Source: Metasolibacillus sp. (GTDB taxonomy: Bacteria > Bacillota > Bacilli > Bacillales_A > Planococcaceae). From it: a stretch of DNA of 64,000 nt. The stretch spans positions 62,001 to 126,000 of the forward strand of contig NZ_JAMBIZ010000005.1 in NCBI RefSeq assembly GCF_025291715.1, given 5' to 3'. Shown here piece after piece: positions 57,782 to 64,000 of the stretch (positions are counted from its first letter, which is position 1; the number at the start of each line of letters is the position of its first letter). Made by a program: the position numbers and the translations under genes. The notes beneath the pieces were generated by a model, which made no database searches, was not told the DNA's origin, and saw nothing but the letters and a program-made list of their open reading frames with translations.

Positions 57782-57872
57782 AATTTCTAAAAATTGAAAT
57801 GAAAAATGATTAATTGTTTACAACAGTTAATCAATAAAAACAACATGAAATTGGCACTTGGAGGTGTTTAGT

Positions 57873-59438
57873 ATGATGGAAGTAATTATAAGCATCTCCG
57901 CTTTGCTTGTTGGACTCATCGTTGGTGCCGCTGTTAGCTATTTCTACATGAAAAAAGTGAATGACTCAAAAATCACGGGTGCTACGCATACTGCAAAGTC
58001 TATCGTTGAAGAAGCGAAACGTGAAGCAGATGCATTGAAAAAAGAAGCACTACTTGAAGCGAAAGATGAAACTCACAAATTTCGAAATGAAGCAGAGAAT
58101 GACATTCGTGAACGTCGTTTAGAACTTCAAAAACAAGAGAACCGTTTATTGCAAAGAGAAGAAAATCTTGACCGCAAGGATGAAACTCTCAATAAAAGAG
58201 AAGCCGGTTTAGAGCGTAAGGAAGAAGCTCTAACGGACAGACAACAGCATATTGAACAGATGGAAGGCAAAGTGGGAGAACTCGTTACAGCCCAAAAACT
58301 AGAGCTAGAACGTATTTCTGCATTAACGCGAGAAGAAGCGAAAGCGATTATTTTGAGCGAAGTAGAAAATGAATTAGCGACAGATATTGCTGTAATGACG
58401 AAGGAATCAGAAACACGTGCGAAAGAAGAATCTGATAAAAAAGCGCGCGAAATTTTATCGTTAGCACTACAACGCTTTGCAGCTGATCATGTGGCAGAAA
58501 CAACAGTATCTGTTGTAAACTTGCCAAATGATGAAATGAAGGGACGTATTATTGGGCGAGAAGGGCGTAATATTCGTACGCTTGAAACGTTAACAGGTAT
58601 CGATTTAATTATTGATGATACACCAGAAGCAGTTATTTTATCTGGATTTGATCCAATTCGCCGTGAGACAGCTCGGATGGCACTTGAAAAACTTGTGCAA
58701 GATGGACGTATTCACCCAGCAAGAATTGAAGAGATGGTTGAAAAATCTCGTCGTGAAGTGGATGAGCAAATTCGCGAAACAGGTGAGCAAACAACATTTG
58801 AAGTTGGTGTTCACAACCTACATCCAGACTTAATGAAAATTTTAGGTCGTATGAAGTACCGTACAAGCTACGGACAAAATGTTTTAAAGCATTCTATAGA
58901 AGTTGCCCATCTTGCTGGTTTACTGGCAGCAGAGCTTGGAGAAGATGTAACTTTAGCAAAACGCGCAGGTCTTTTACATGATATCGGTAAGGCGATTGAT
59001 CATGAGGTGGAAGGAAGCCATGTTGAAATTGGTGTAGAGCTTGCAACAAAATATAAAGAGCATCCAGTTGTTATTAACAGTATTGCTTCGCATCATGGGG
59101 ATACAGAAGCAACTTCTGTTATTGCAGTACTTGTTGCAGCAGCCGATGCTTTATCAGCAGCACGTCCGGGTGCACGTAGCGAAACGCTTGAAAATTATAT
59201 TCGTCGCTTAGAGAAGCTAGAAGAAATTTCAGAAAGCTATGATGGTGTTGAAAAATCTTATGCGATTCAAGCTGGCCGTGAAGTGCGCATTATTGTTCAG
59301 CCTGATAAAATCGATGATATTACCTCACACCGCTTAGCGCGAGATATTCGTAAGCGTATTGAGGAAGAACTTGATTATCCAGGGCATATTAAAGTAACAG
59401 TAATTCGTGAAACACGTGCAGTAGAGTACGCAAAATAG
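57873..59438 (+). CDS. rny: Ribonuclease Y
   Basis: RNase Y is the membrane-bound endoribonuclease that starts bulk mRNA decay in Firmicutes. The 521-residue protein has an N-terminal transmembrane helix (about residues 4-25), a long coiled coil (about 35-190), a KH domain ([15 protein letters not shown] near 212) and an HD domain with [12 protein letters not shown] near 370. ATG 57873 follows GGAGGTG. The ymdB and spoVS genes follow in standard order. Confidence 0.97.
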   Translation: MMEVIISISALLVGLIVGAAVSYFYMKKVNDSKITGATHTAKSIVEEAKREADALKKEALLEAKDETHKFRNEAENDIRERRLELQKQENRLLQREENLDRKDETLNKREAGLERKEEALTDRQQHIEQMEGKVGELVTAQKLELERISALTREEAKAIILSEVENELATDIAVMTKESETRAKEESDKKAREILSLALQRFAADHVAETTVSVVNLPNDEMKGRIIGREGRNIRTLETLTGIDLIIDDTPEAVILSGFDPIRRETARMALEKLVQDGRIHPARIEEMVEKSRREVDEQIRETGEQTTFEVGVHNLHPDLMKILGRMKYRTSYGQNVLKHSIEVAHLAGLLAAELGEDVTLAKRAGLLHDIGKAIDHEVEGSHVEIGVELATKYKEHPVVINSIASHHGDTEATSVIAVLVAAADALSAARPGARSETLENYIRRLEKLEEISESYDGVEKSYAIQAGREVRIIVQPDKIDDITSHRLARDIRKRIEEELDYPGHIKVTVIRETRAVEYAK

Positions 59439-59443
59439 CAATA

Positions 59444-59500
59444 GAGAGGGGGCTGTAGGGAAAGCAGATATTTATCTGCTCACCAACAGCCCTCTATATA
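59444..59500 (+). terminator. Hairpin/terminator after rny
   Basis: AGAGGGGGCTGT pairs with ACAGCCCTCT (59444-59495, one bulge), with AGCAGATA/TATCTGCT as an inner stem; ATATATTTTAG follows. It shares the GGCTGT core of the dispersed hairpin family. Confidence 0.7.
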
Positions 59501-59524
59501 TTTTAGAAATGGGTGGATGAACAA

Positions 59525-60322
59525 ATGAAAATTTTATTTATTGGAGATATTGTTGGCTCAATCGGTCGCGATGCGGTAGCTAAATATTTACCACGCTTGA
59601 AAAGTAAATATAAAGTAGATGTTGTGATTGCTAATGGAGAAAATGCGGCAGCAGGTCGTGGCATTACGCGTAATATCTACAATGACTTATTGCAAATGGG
59701 CATTGATGTGATTACGATGGGAAATCATACGTGGGACAATAAAGATATTTTTGATTTTATTGATGATGTAGACTATTTAATTCGTCCAGCTAATTTTTCG
59801 AAGGATGCTCCTGGTAGAGGTGTAGCACAAATTACGAAAAATGATGTGACATTATCAGTTATTAATTTGCATGGACGTGTATTTTTGCCACCTCATGAAG
59901 ATCCGTTTGCAATGGCAGATGAATTAGTAGCAGAGGCACGCAAAATATCACCACTTGTTTTTGTCGATTTCCACGCAGAAGCAACAAGTGAAAAAATTGC
60001 CTTAGGCTGGCATTTAGACGGAAAGGCATCGGTAGTCGTTGGCACACATACACATGTGCAAACAGCAGATGCACGCATTTATCCAAATGGAACAGCTTAC
60101 ATTACAGATGTCGGCATGACAGGACCATACGATGAAATTTTAGGAATGACGAAGGATAGTGTTATTTATAAATTCCAAACAAATATGCCTGCCCGCTTCG
60201 AAGTGCCGAAAAAAGGACGTGAAGTGCTAAGTGCCTTTTTCGTTGAGGTTGATGATAAAACAGGTAAAGCATTGCGCCAAGAGCGTATTTATATTAATGA
60301 GGATTATCCATTCACTCCATAA
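59525..60322 (+). CDS. ymdB: YmdB metallophosphoesterase (2',3'-cyclic nucleotide phosphodiesterase)
   Basis: YmdB is a dinuclear metal phosphodiesterase that in B. subtilis hydrolyses 2',3'-cyclic nucleotides and governs the choice between motility and biofilm. The 265-residue protein has the metal-site motifs GDIVGSIGRDAV, IANGENAA near residue 37, MGNHTWDN near 63, DFHAEATSEK near 148 and GTHTHVQTADA near 175. ATG 59525 is chosen with GGGTGGATG upstream, giving 265 residues against 264 in B. subtilis. It follows rny as usual. Confidence 0.95.
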   Translation: MKILFIGDIVGSIGRDAVAKYLPRLKSKYKVDVVIANGENAAAGRGITRNIYNDLLQMGIDVITMGNHTWDNKDIFDFIDDVDYLIRPANFSKDAPGRGVAQITKNDVTLSVINLHGRVFLPPHEDPFAMADELVAEARKISPLVFVDFHAEATSEKIALGWHLDGKASVVVGTHTHVQTADARIYPNGTAYITDVGMTGPYDEILGMTKDSVIYKFQTNMPARFEVPKKGREVLSAFFVEVDDKTGKALRQERIYINEDYPFTP

Positions 60323-60323
60323 C

Positions 60324-60364
60324 AAAGGGACTAGGCTTTTTTACTTAAAGCTTAGTCCTTTTTC
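60324..60364. terminator. Bidirectional terminator between ymdB and the - strand gene
   Basis: AAAGG(G)ACTA(G)GCTT and AAGCTTAGTCCTTT pair around a T-rich loop, with T runs in both orientations. It ends ymdB (+) and overlaps the stop of the convergent gene (-). Confidence 0.85.
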
Positions 60365-60625
60365 TTCTAATGCAGCACGCATTGTCGGCATTGATGCTGG
60401 ACCGATGCCATGCAGCTTTAAAATTTCCTTTTCTGTATGCTGTGCAAGTTGCTCCAATGTTGTAATCCCCTCATGAATTAATGCATTACGGGCTGGTGAG
60501 GAAAGTCTCGCTAAAAAGCCTTCCACAGGTTTGTTTTCTTGCTCGCATTTTGGACATGTATTACAATCAGTGCTTTTATAATAGCGATGCCCTTTTTCAC
60601 AAATGCGTAATGTTTTTTCTCTCAT
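60341..60625 (-). CDS. Small protein with RNA polymerase alpha C-terminal-like domain
   Basis: This 94-residue protein is the only convincing - strand gene. Its N-terminal half has Cys/His residues spaced like a zinc ribbon (CEKGHRYYKSTDCNTCPKC, residues 9-27). The C-terminal half looks like the helix-hairpin-helix alpha-CTD fold (SSPARNALIHEGITTLEQLA and LHGIGPASMPTMRAAL). Such small alpha-CTD proteins are annotated in Bacillaceae, but I know of no established function. A ribosome binding site AGAGGGGG lies 8 bases upstream on its strand. It could contact promoter DNA or polymerase. Confidence 0.85.
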   Translation of the reverse strand: MREKTLRICEKGHRYYKSTDCNTCPKCEQENKPVEGFLARLSSPARNALIHEGITTLEQLAQHTEKEILKLHGIGPASMPTMRAALEEKGLSFK

Positions 60626-60673
60626 GCCAATTCCCCCTCTTTATAAAAATATACAGTAATTCTAATCTATTTG

Positions 60674-60702
60674 TCATGTTCCATTCTCTTCAAGCATACA
60701 AT
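60674..60702 (+). promoter_or_regulatory. Candidate sigma-E promoter of spoVS
   Basis: TCATGTT (60674-60680) is one base off the sigma-E -35 consensus KMATATT; after a 14-base spacer comes CATACAAT (60695-60702), an exact match to the sigma-E -10 consensus CATACAHT. The coding start is 58 bases downstream of the -10 box. spoVS in B. subtilis is described as sigma-H-dependent, so this would be a different control. Confidence 0.5.
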
Positions 60703-60760
60703 GACCTACAGACAATAAATAAAAAGTTGTCTCGATCATGCAAAATGGGGAGGAATAGTT

Positions 60761-61027
60761 GTGGATTCATTAAAAGTATCATCTCGCTCAAATCCAAATT
60801 CTGTTGCAGGTGCATTGGTTGCCGTCATTCGAGAGCAAGGCTTCGTGGAAATGCAAGCAGTGGGAGCGGGAGCACTCAACCAGGCCGTGAAAGCAGTCGC
60901 GATTGCAAGAGGCTTTGTAGCACCAAGCGGCACTGATTTAATTTGCGCACCAGCATTTGCAGATATTACGATTGCAGGGGAAGATCGAACAGCACTTAAG
61001 TTGGTTGTAGAAAAAAGAAACCGATAA
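60761..61027 (+). CDS. spoVS: Stage V sporulation protein S
   Basis: SpoVS is a small, highly conserved regulator with an Alba-like fold; mutants block sporulation at stage V and affect septation. The 88-residue protein matches the family over its length: LKVSSRSNPNSVAGALVAV, GAGALNQAVKAVAIARGFV, APSGTDLICAPAFADI. The start is GTG 60761 with GGGGAGGAA upstream. Neighbours ymdB and rny are the same as in B. subtilis. The terminator follows. Confidence 0.97.
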   Translation: MDSLKVSSRSNPNSVAGALVAVIREQGFVEMQAVGAGALNQAVKAVAIARGFVAPSGTDLICAPAFADITIAGEDRTALKLVVEKRNR

Positions 61028-61032
61028 CGTAC

Positions 61033-61074
61033 AAAGTCGTCAATTTAGTGAGAGCTAAGTTGGCGGCTTTTTTA
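61033..61074 (+). terminator. Terminator after spoVS
   Basis: AAAGTCGTCAA pairs with TTGGCGGCTTT (several G-T pairs), an inner TTTAG/CTAAG stem extends it, and a T run follows. Confidence 0.85.
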
Positions 61075-61116
61075 CTTTAATGAATATTTTCTTAATTGTA
61101 TTAAATAAATATATTA

Positions 61117-61150
61117 TTTGTAAACATAAAATATTTTTAATATTTACAAA
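61117..61150 (+). promoter_or_regulatory. Inverted repeat in the AT-rich region before the secreted amidase gene
   Basis: TTTGTAAA (61117-61124) and TTTACAAA (61143-61150) are perfect 8-bp inverted copies, 18 bases apart. They lie about 70 bases upstream of the gene. Local composition is about 85% A/T by eye, so chance is possible. No clear promoter. Confidence 0.3.
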
Positions 61151-61219
61151 AGTAGAAATATATTTTATTGTTTTATAAATGGTATTTTTAAAAATAAAAG
61201 GAAGATAGGAAGTGGAATA

Positions 61220-61966
61220 ATGAAGAGTATACTAACTAAAACAAGGAAATATTTTTTAGTTCCAACATTTGGTCTTATTTTAGTATTTGCTTTATTTAAT
61301 CAACAAGCATTTGCAGATAGTGAAACTGATGAAACGATAGAATTTAACAATGATATGAATCAAATATCATCAATCAATCAGAATTTGAACAATGATTCTA
61401 GTGAAGAAGATATTTTAAGTGAAAATAATAAGAATGAAGAAGATATTATCACACTTTTTAATGTAGAAATAGGAGGAGATGGGGGAGGAACAACGTATTA
61501 TCCTAATAAGACAATTCCTATGAATGTTGGGGATCTTTTGATTTCAACAAATTATTCTCTTGATACAGCATTAGTTGGGCATGTAGGGATAGTCGGTCCA
61601 GATTTGTATGTTTATGAAGTTACAAAATTTGGATTAGGTGCTCGTACTTCAATTACCAGTTATATTGGTAAACATAATACCGCAAATTTAGGAGTGTATC
61701 GTGTGAATGGAGCATCAATTTTTGAACGTTATAATGCAGGCAAATTCGCAAAAAATAATTATATGAATGTCAAATCGTATGCGGCTTTAGATGGTAACCC
61801 ATACAATATTACAACAAGTTATTGTTCAGAGTTTGTGTGGCATGCATACTACAAGGCAAATTATACAATTCCTGGTCTTACAAGTTTAAGTTTGTGGACA
61901 GAGGCATATGGTATTACTCCTAGACAATTAGCTGACAATACATCTTATATTGGAAGTCTAAAATAA
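61220..61966 (+). CDS. Secreted papain-like amidase (YiiX/YycO type)
   Basis: The 248-residue protein has an N-terminal signal sequence with Arg/Lys then LVPTFGLILVFALF and a cleavage site after AFA near residue 32. A mature acidic Asn/Glu-rich linker of about 45 residues follows. From about residue 95 the pattern matches permuted NlpC/P60 (YiiX/YycO-like) cysteine amidases: GDLLIST, GHVGIVGPDLYVYE with His near 120 and YCSEFVWHAYYKA with the catalytic Cys near 207. A peptidoglycan or lipid amide substrate is likely but unknown. AGGAAG precedes the ATG. AT-rich codon use and the absence of a counterpart in the B. subtilis order suggest acquisition. Confidence 0.8.
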   Translation: MKSILTKTRKYFLVPTFGLILVFALFNQQAFADSETDETIEFNNDMNQISSINQNLNNDSSEEDILSENNKNEEDIITLFNVEIGGDGGGTTYYPNKTIPMNVGDLLISTNYSLDTALVGHVGIVGPDLYVYEVTKFGLGARTSITSYIGKHNTANLGVYRVNGASIFERYNAGKFAKNNYMNVKSYAALDGNPYNITTSYCSEFVWHAYYKANYTIPGLTSLSLWTEAYGITPRQLADNTSYIGSLK

Positions 61967-62075
61967 TATATTTTATGACAGGAAGTACTCATTGTTGGTG
62001 TTTTAATTATATCGAAATTATTAGTCTAAGTAGAATTTCTCAGAACTTCAAAACACCAAAGAAAGGAAGTTGCTA

Positions 62076-62486
62076 ATGAATACACCATTTTTTATTGTGG
62101 TTAATCCTATACTGGCAATGATTATTAGTATACTTTTTTATTTTATAATTGGAAACCTATATGATTTACCCATTCAAGAAGCAGTAGTGATACCTACTGG
62201 AGTCATATTATTTTTAATTTTAGTTATTCCTTGTTATTTATTAACAATTACATTTTGGCACTTCAAGAAAAAAAAGCTAGCTATTTGCTTTTTTATCATC
62301 AATATTTTGATGGGTTTTGGTATGACCTATTACTTAATTAGTATACATTTTTTAAGAGTACATTTTCCAATTGAAATAGTAAAACATCTAGTGGTGAGCT
62401 TTGTACTTGTTGGTTTAATTAGTTTGTATTGTGTACTAGGACTACACTATAAACTAATAGGCCGATCAAAAAGAGTAATTTCATAG
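62076..62486 (+). CDS. Four-helix membrane protein, function unknown
   Basis: The 136-residue protein consists of four hydrophobic segments (about residues 4-28, 38-64, 71-95, 104-130) separated by short loops with Lys/Arg after segments 2 and 4. I recognise no family. ATG 62076 has GAAAGGAAG upstream. It follows the secreted amidase 109 bases later on the same strand and shares its AT-rich composition, so the two may form an accessory unit. Partner or immunity roles are speculative. Confidence 0.65.
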   Translation: MNTPFFIVVNPILAMIISILFYFIIGNLYDLPIQEAVVIPTGVILFLILVIPCYLLTITFWHFKKKKLAICFFIINILMGFGMTYYLISIHFLRVHFPIEIVKHLVVSFVLVGLISLYCVLGLHYKLIGRSKRVIS

Positions 62487-62499
62487 ACTTGTTTTTATT

Positions 62500-62541
62500 A
62501 ACCTTTTCAATCCATATGAAAATGAATTGAAAGGGTTTTTA
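62500..62541 (+). terminator. Terminator after the accessory membrane gene
   Basis: AACCTTTTCAAT (62500-62511) pairs with ATTGAAAGGGTT (62526-62537) with one G-T pair, followed by T residues. Confidence 0.85.
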
Positions 62542-62878
62542 TAATTTTATCTAAACATATTATAATTAAATATTTATCAATTATGCCTCAGCATAAATAT
62601 TTTTGAGAAAAAAAGTCTGCAAAACTTGGATGCAGACTTTTTTTATTAAATCTAAAAAATGCTATCATCATACCAGTATTTACTAATAAAATTGTAAAAA
62701 ATGTAATTATATTGTATTATATATTTTGAAATAAAACCTATCTAAAAACTAGACTTTTTTTCAGCCAAAGGACTGAAATTTTGCAGAATTACATATTTAC
62801 AATAGTACAGACACCATCTTCGTGTTAAACTAATGTAGGAAATTCATATATAAAAACGGAATTTAAGGAGATGTTTAT
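62542..62878 (+). other. Non-coding gap before korA
   Basis: It contains a second terminator-type hairpin (AAAGTCTGCA with TGCAGACTTT, 62612-62640, T run) and a possible third (TTTCAG/CTGAAA around 62759-62778). I found no promoter with good spacing, although one must precede korA; TTGCAG at 62781 is the best -35 candidate. Confidence 0.5.
62612..62645 (+). terminator. Second terminator-type hairpin downstream of the accessory genes
   Basis: AAAGTCTGCA and TGCAGACTTT form a perfect 10-bp stem followed by T8. Confidence 0.85.
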
Positions 62879-64000
62879 ATGTTACATCAGCTTTCATGGA
62901 AAGTCGGTGGGCAACAAGGGGAAGGTATTGAAAGTACAGGCGAAATTTTCGCAACTGCGATGAACCGTTTAGGCTATCACTTATACGGTTACCGTCATTT
63001 CTCTTCTCGTATCAAAGGTGGCCATACGAATAATAAAATTACAGTACGTCCGACAGAGGTTCGTTCGATTGCGGACGATTTAGATATTTTAGTGGCATTT
63101 GACCAAGAGACAATTGATGTTAATTATAAAGAATTAACAGCAACAAGCATTATTTTGGCAGATGCTCGCTTTGAGCCAGTAGCACCTGAGGACTGTGTAG
63201 CACCATTATTTGCAGTGCCTTTTACTGAAATTGCATCAGAATTAGGTACATCATTAATGAAAAACATGGTGGCAATCGGTGCAACAACTGCCTTGTTAAA
63301 TTTAGATGAAACGGTATTCCAAAGCGTTGTAGAAGAAATTTTCGGACGCAAAGGTGAGGAAGTTGTTGCGAAAAACATTGAGGCGATTCAAAAAGGGCGT
63401 GAAGCCATCGCTGAACAAATTGGTGACCGTGTTGGGGAATGGGCGCTAGCACCAGCTGATGGGCAGCGTCGTCTATTTATGATTGGCAACGATGCGATTG
63501 CACTTGGCGCAATGGCAGCTGGCTCTCGCTTTATGGCAGCATATCCAATTACACCAGCATCTGAAATTATGGAATATATGATTAAAAAACTACCATTAGT
63601 TGGTGGTGCAGTCATTCAAACTGAGGATGAAATTGCGGCAGCAACGATGGCAATTGGCGCAAACTATGGCGGTGTACGCTCATTTACAGCATCTGCAGGT
63701 CCAGGACTTTCTTTAATGGTTGAGGCAATTGGCTTATCTGGTATGACAGAGCAGCCGCTTGTTATTATTGATACGCAGCGTGGTGGCCCATCAACAGGCT
63801 TACCAACAAAGCAAGAGCAATCAGATTTAATGGCGATGCTATACGGCACGCACGGTGAAATTCCGAAAGTGGTCATTGCCCCTTCTACAATGGAAGAAGC
63901 ATTTTTTGATACAATTCAAGCATTCAATATCGCGGAGCAATTACAATTACCTGTTATTATCATGACAGATTTACAGCTATCGTTAGGGAAGCAAACTGTT
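62879..64000 (+). CDS. korA: 2-oxoacid:acceptor oxidoreductase alpha subunit, partial (3' end outside window)
   Basis: This subunit combines the gamma- and alpha-type domains of a 2-oxoacid (2-oxoglutarate type) ferredoxin oxidoreductase, which makes acyl-CoA and reduced ferredoxin. The visible 374 codons have the N-terminal gamma domain (GGQQGEGIESTGEIF, HFSSRIKGGHTNN) and the start of the thiamine-pyrophosphate-associated alpha domain (AAYPITPASEIMEYM near residue 222, TEDEIAAATMAIGA, SASAGPGLSLM). The frame is open at the window end; korB should follow. AAGGAGATG precedes the ATG. korA after spoVS is a common Bacillaceae order. Confidence 0.93.
   Translation, partial: MLHQLSWKVGGQQGEGIESTGEIFATAMNRLGYHLYGYRHFSSRIKGGHTNNKITVRPTEVRSIADDLDILVAFDQETIDVNYKELTATSIILADARFEPVAPEDCVAPLFAVPFTEIASELGTSLMKNMVAIGATTALLNLDETVFQSVVEEIFGRKGEEVVAKNIEAIQKGREAIAEQIGDRVGEWALAPADGQRRLFMIGNDAIALGAMAAGSRFMAAYPITPASEIMEYMIKKLPLVGGAVIQTEDEIAAATMAIGANYGGVRSFTASAGPGLSLMVEAIGLSGMTEQPLVIIDTQRGGPSTGLPTKQEQSDLMAMLYGTHGEIPKVVIAPSTMEEAFFDTIQAFNIAEQLQLPVIIMTDLQLSLGKQTV

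Larger units (their letters stand above)
57584..57872 (+). other. Non-coding gap before rny
   Basis: AT-rich and gene-free. It carries the rny promoter at 57742-57770 and an 8-bp inverted repeat over its -10 box (see those entries), plus a leader of about 95 bases. Confidence 0.5.

Noticed and set aside
60671..60702. Sigma-A promoter for spoVS (TTGTCA to TACAAT)
   Set aside because: Both hexamers match the consensus but the spacer is 20 bases, too long. The same bases fit a sigma-E promoter with correct spacing.

Overview
The window reads as about 64 kb of chromosome from a low-GC, endospore-forming, motile Firmicute of the Bacillus/Lysinibacillus/Solibacillus kind. The evidence is gene order and content: chemotaxis genes ending in sigD, then rpsB-tsf-pyrH-frr-uppS-cdsA-dxr-rseP-proS-polC, rimP-nusA-ylxR-infB-rbfA-truB-ribF-rpsO-pnp, the dipicolinate genes, asd-dapA-rnjB-spoIIIE, ymfC and the nup operon, yfmF-yfmH-ymfI, rodZ-pgsA-cinA-recA, rny-ymdB-spoVS and korA. 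This is close to the Bacillus subtilis order. Spore genes (dpaA/dpaB, spoIIIE, spoVS) show sporulation potential. Nearly all genes are on the + strand; the one convincing - strand gene is a small alpha-CTD-like protein near 60.5 kb.

Layout. 1-5.9 kb: end of the flagellar/chemotaxis operon (partial cheA, cheW, cheC, cheD, a small membrane protein, sigD, a small charged protein, a SwrB-like protein). 6.2-9.3 kb: translation factors and UMP kinase, separated by strong terminators. 9.6-22.5 kb: isoprenoid, phospholipid and protease genes, then proS and polC. polC is interrupted by a 2,652-bp group II intron (18438-21089) encoding a reverse transcriptase/maturase with an HNH endonuclease. Removing the intron restores a full-length PolC of 1,442 residues, and the insertion splits the Asn codon right after the catalytic Asp pair of the polymerase site. 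22.9-32.8 kb: the nusA-infB operon, truB, ribF, rpsO and pnp. 32.8-42.2 kb: an M16 protease, the ymxH-dpaA-dpaB spore cluster behind a sigma-K-like promoter, asd, dapA, RNase J2 and spoIIIE. 42.3-48.4 kb: a GntR regulator and a guanosine-type ABC importer; the promoter carries a perfect match to the CcpA cre consensus. 48.8-57.5 kb: the EF-P modification-associated M16 pair and reductase, YmfJ, YmfK, RodZ, PgsA, CinA and RecA (LexA-like box upstream). 57.9-64 kb: RNase Y, YmdB, SpoVS, then an AT-rich accessory stretch with a secreted papain-like amidase and a four-helix membrane protein, then the start of korA, cut by the window end.

The most unusual content is regulatory and mobile. It includes the intron in the replicative polymerase gene; a family of about ten dispersed intergenic hairpins with GGCTGTCTGAAAAG-like arms, some acting as terminators; a long hairpin that can bury the ylxR ribosome binding site; and sporulation-type promoters before ymxH-dpaAB and spoVS. 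No rRNA, tRNA or CRISPR array was found. Gene names come from recognising conserved motifs, lengths and gene order by eye; no database search was run.
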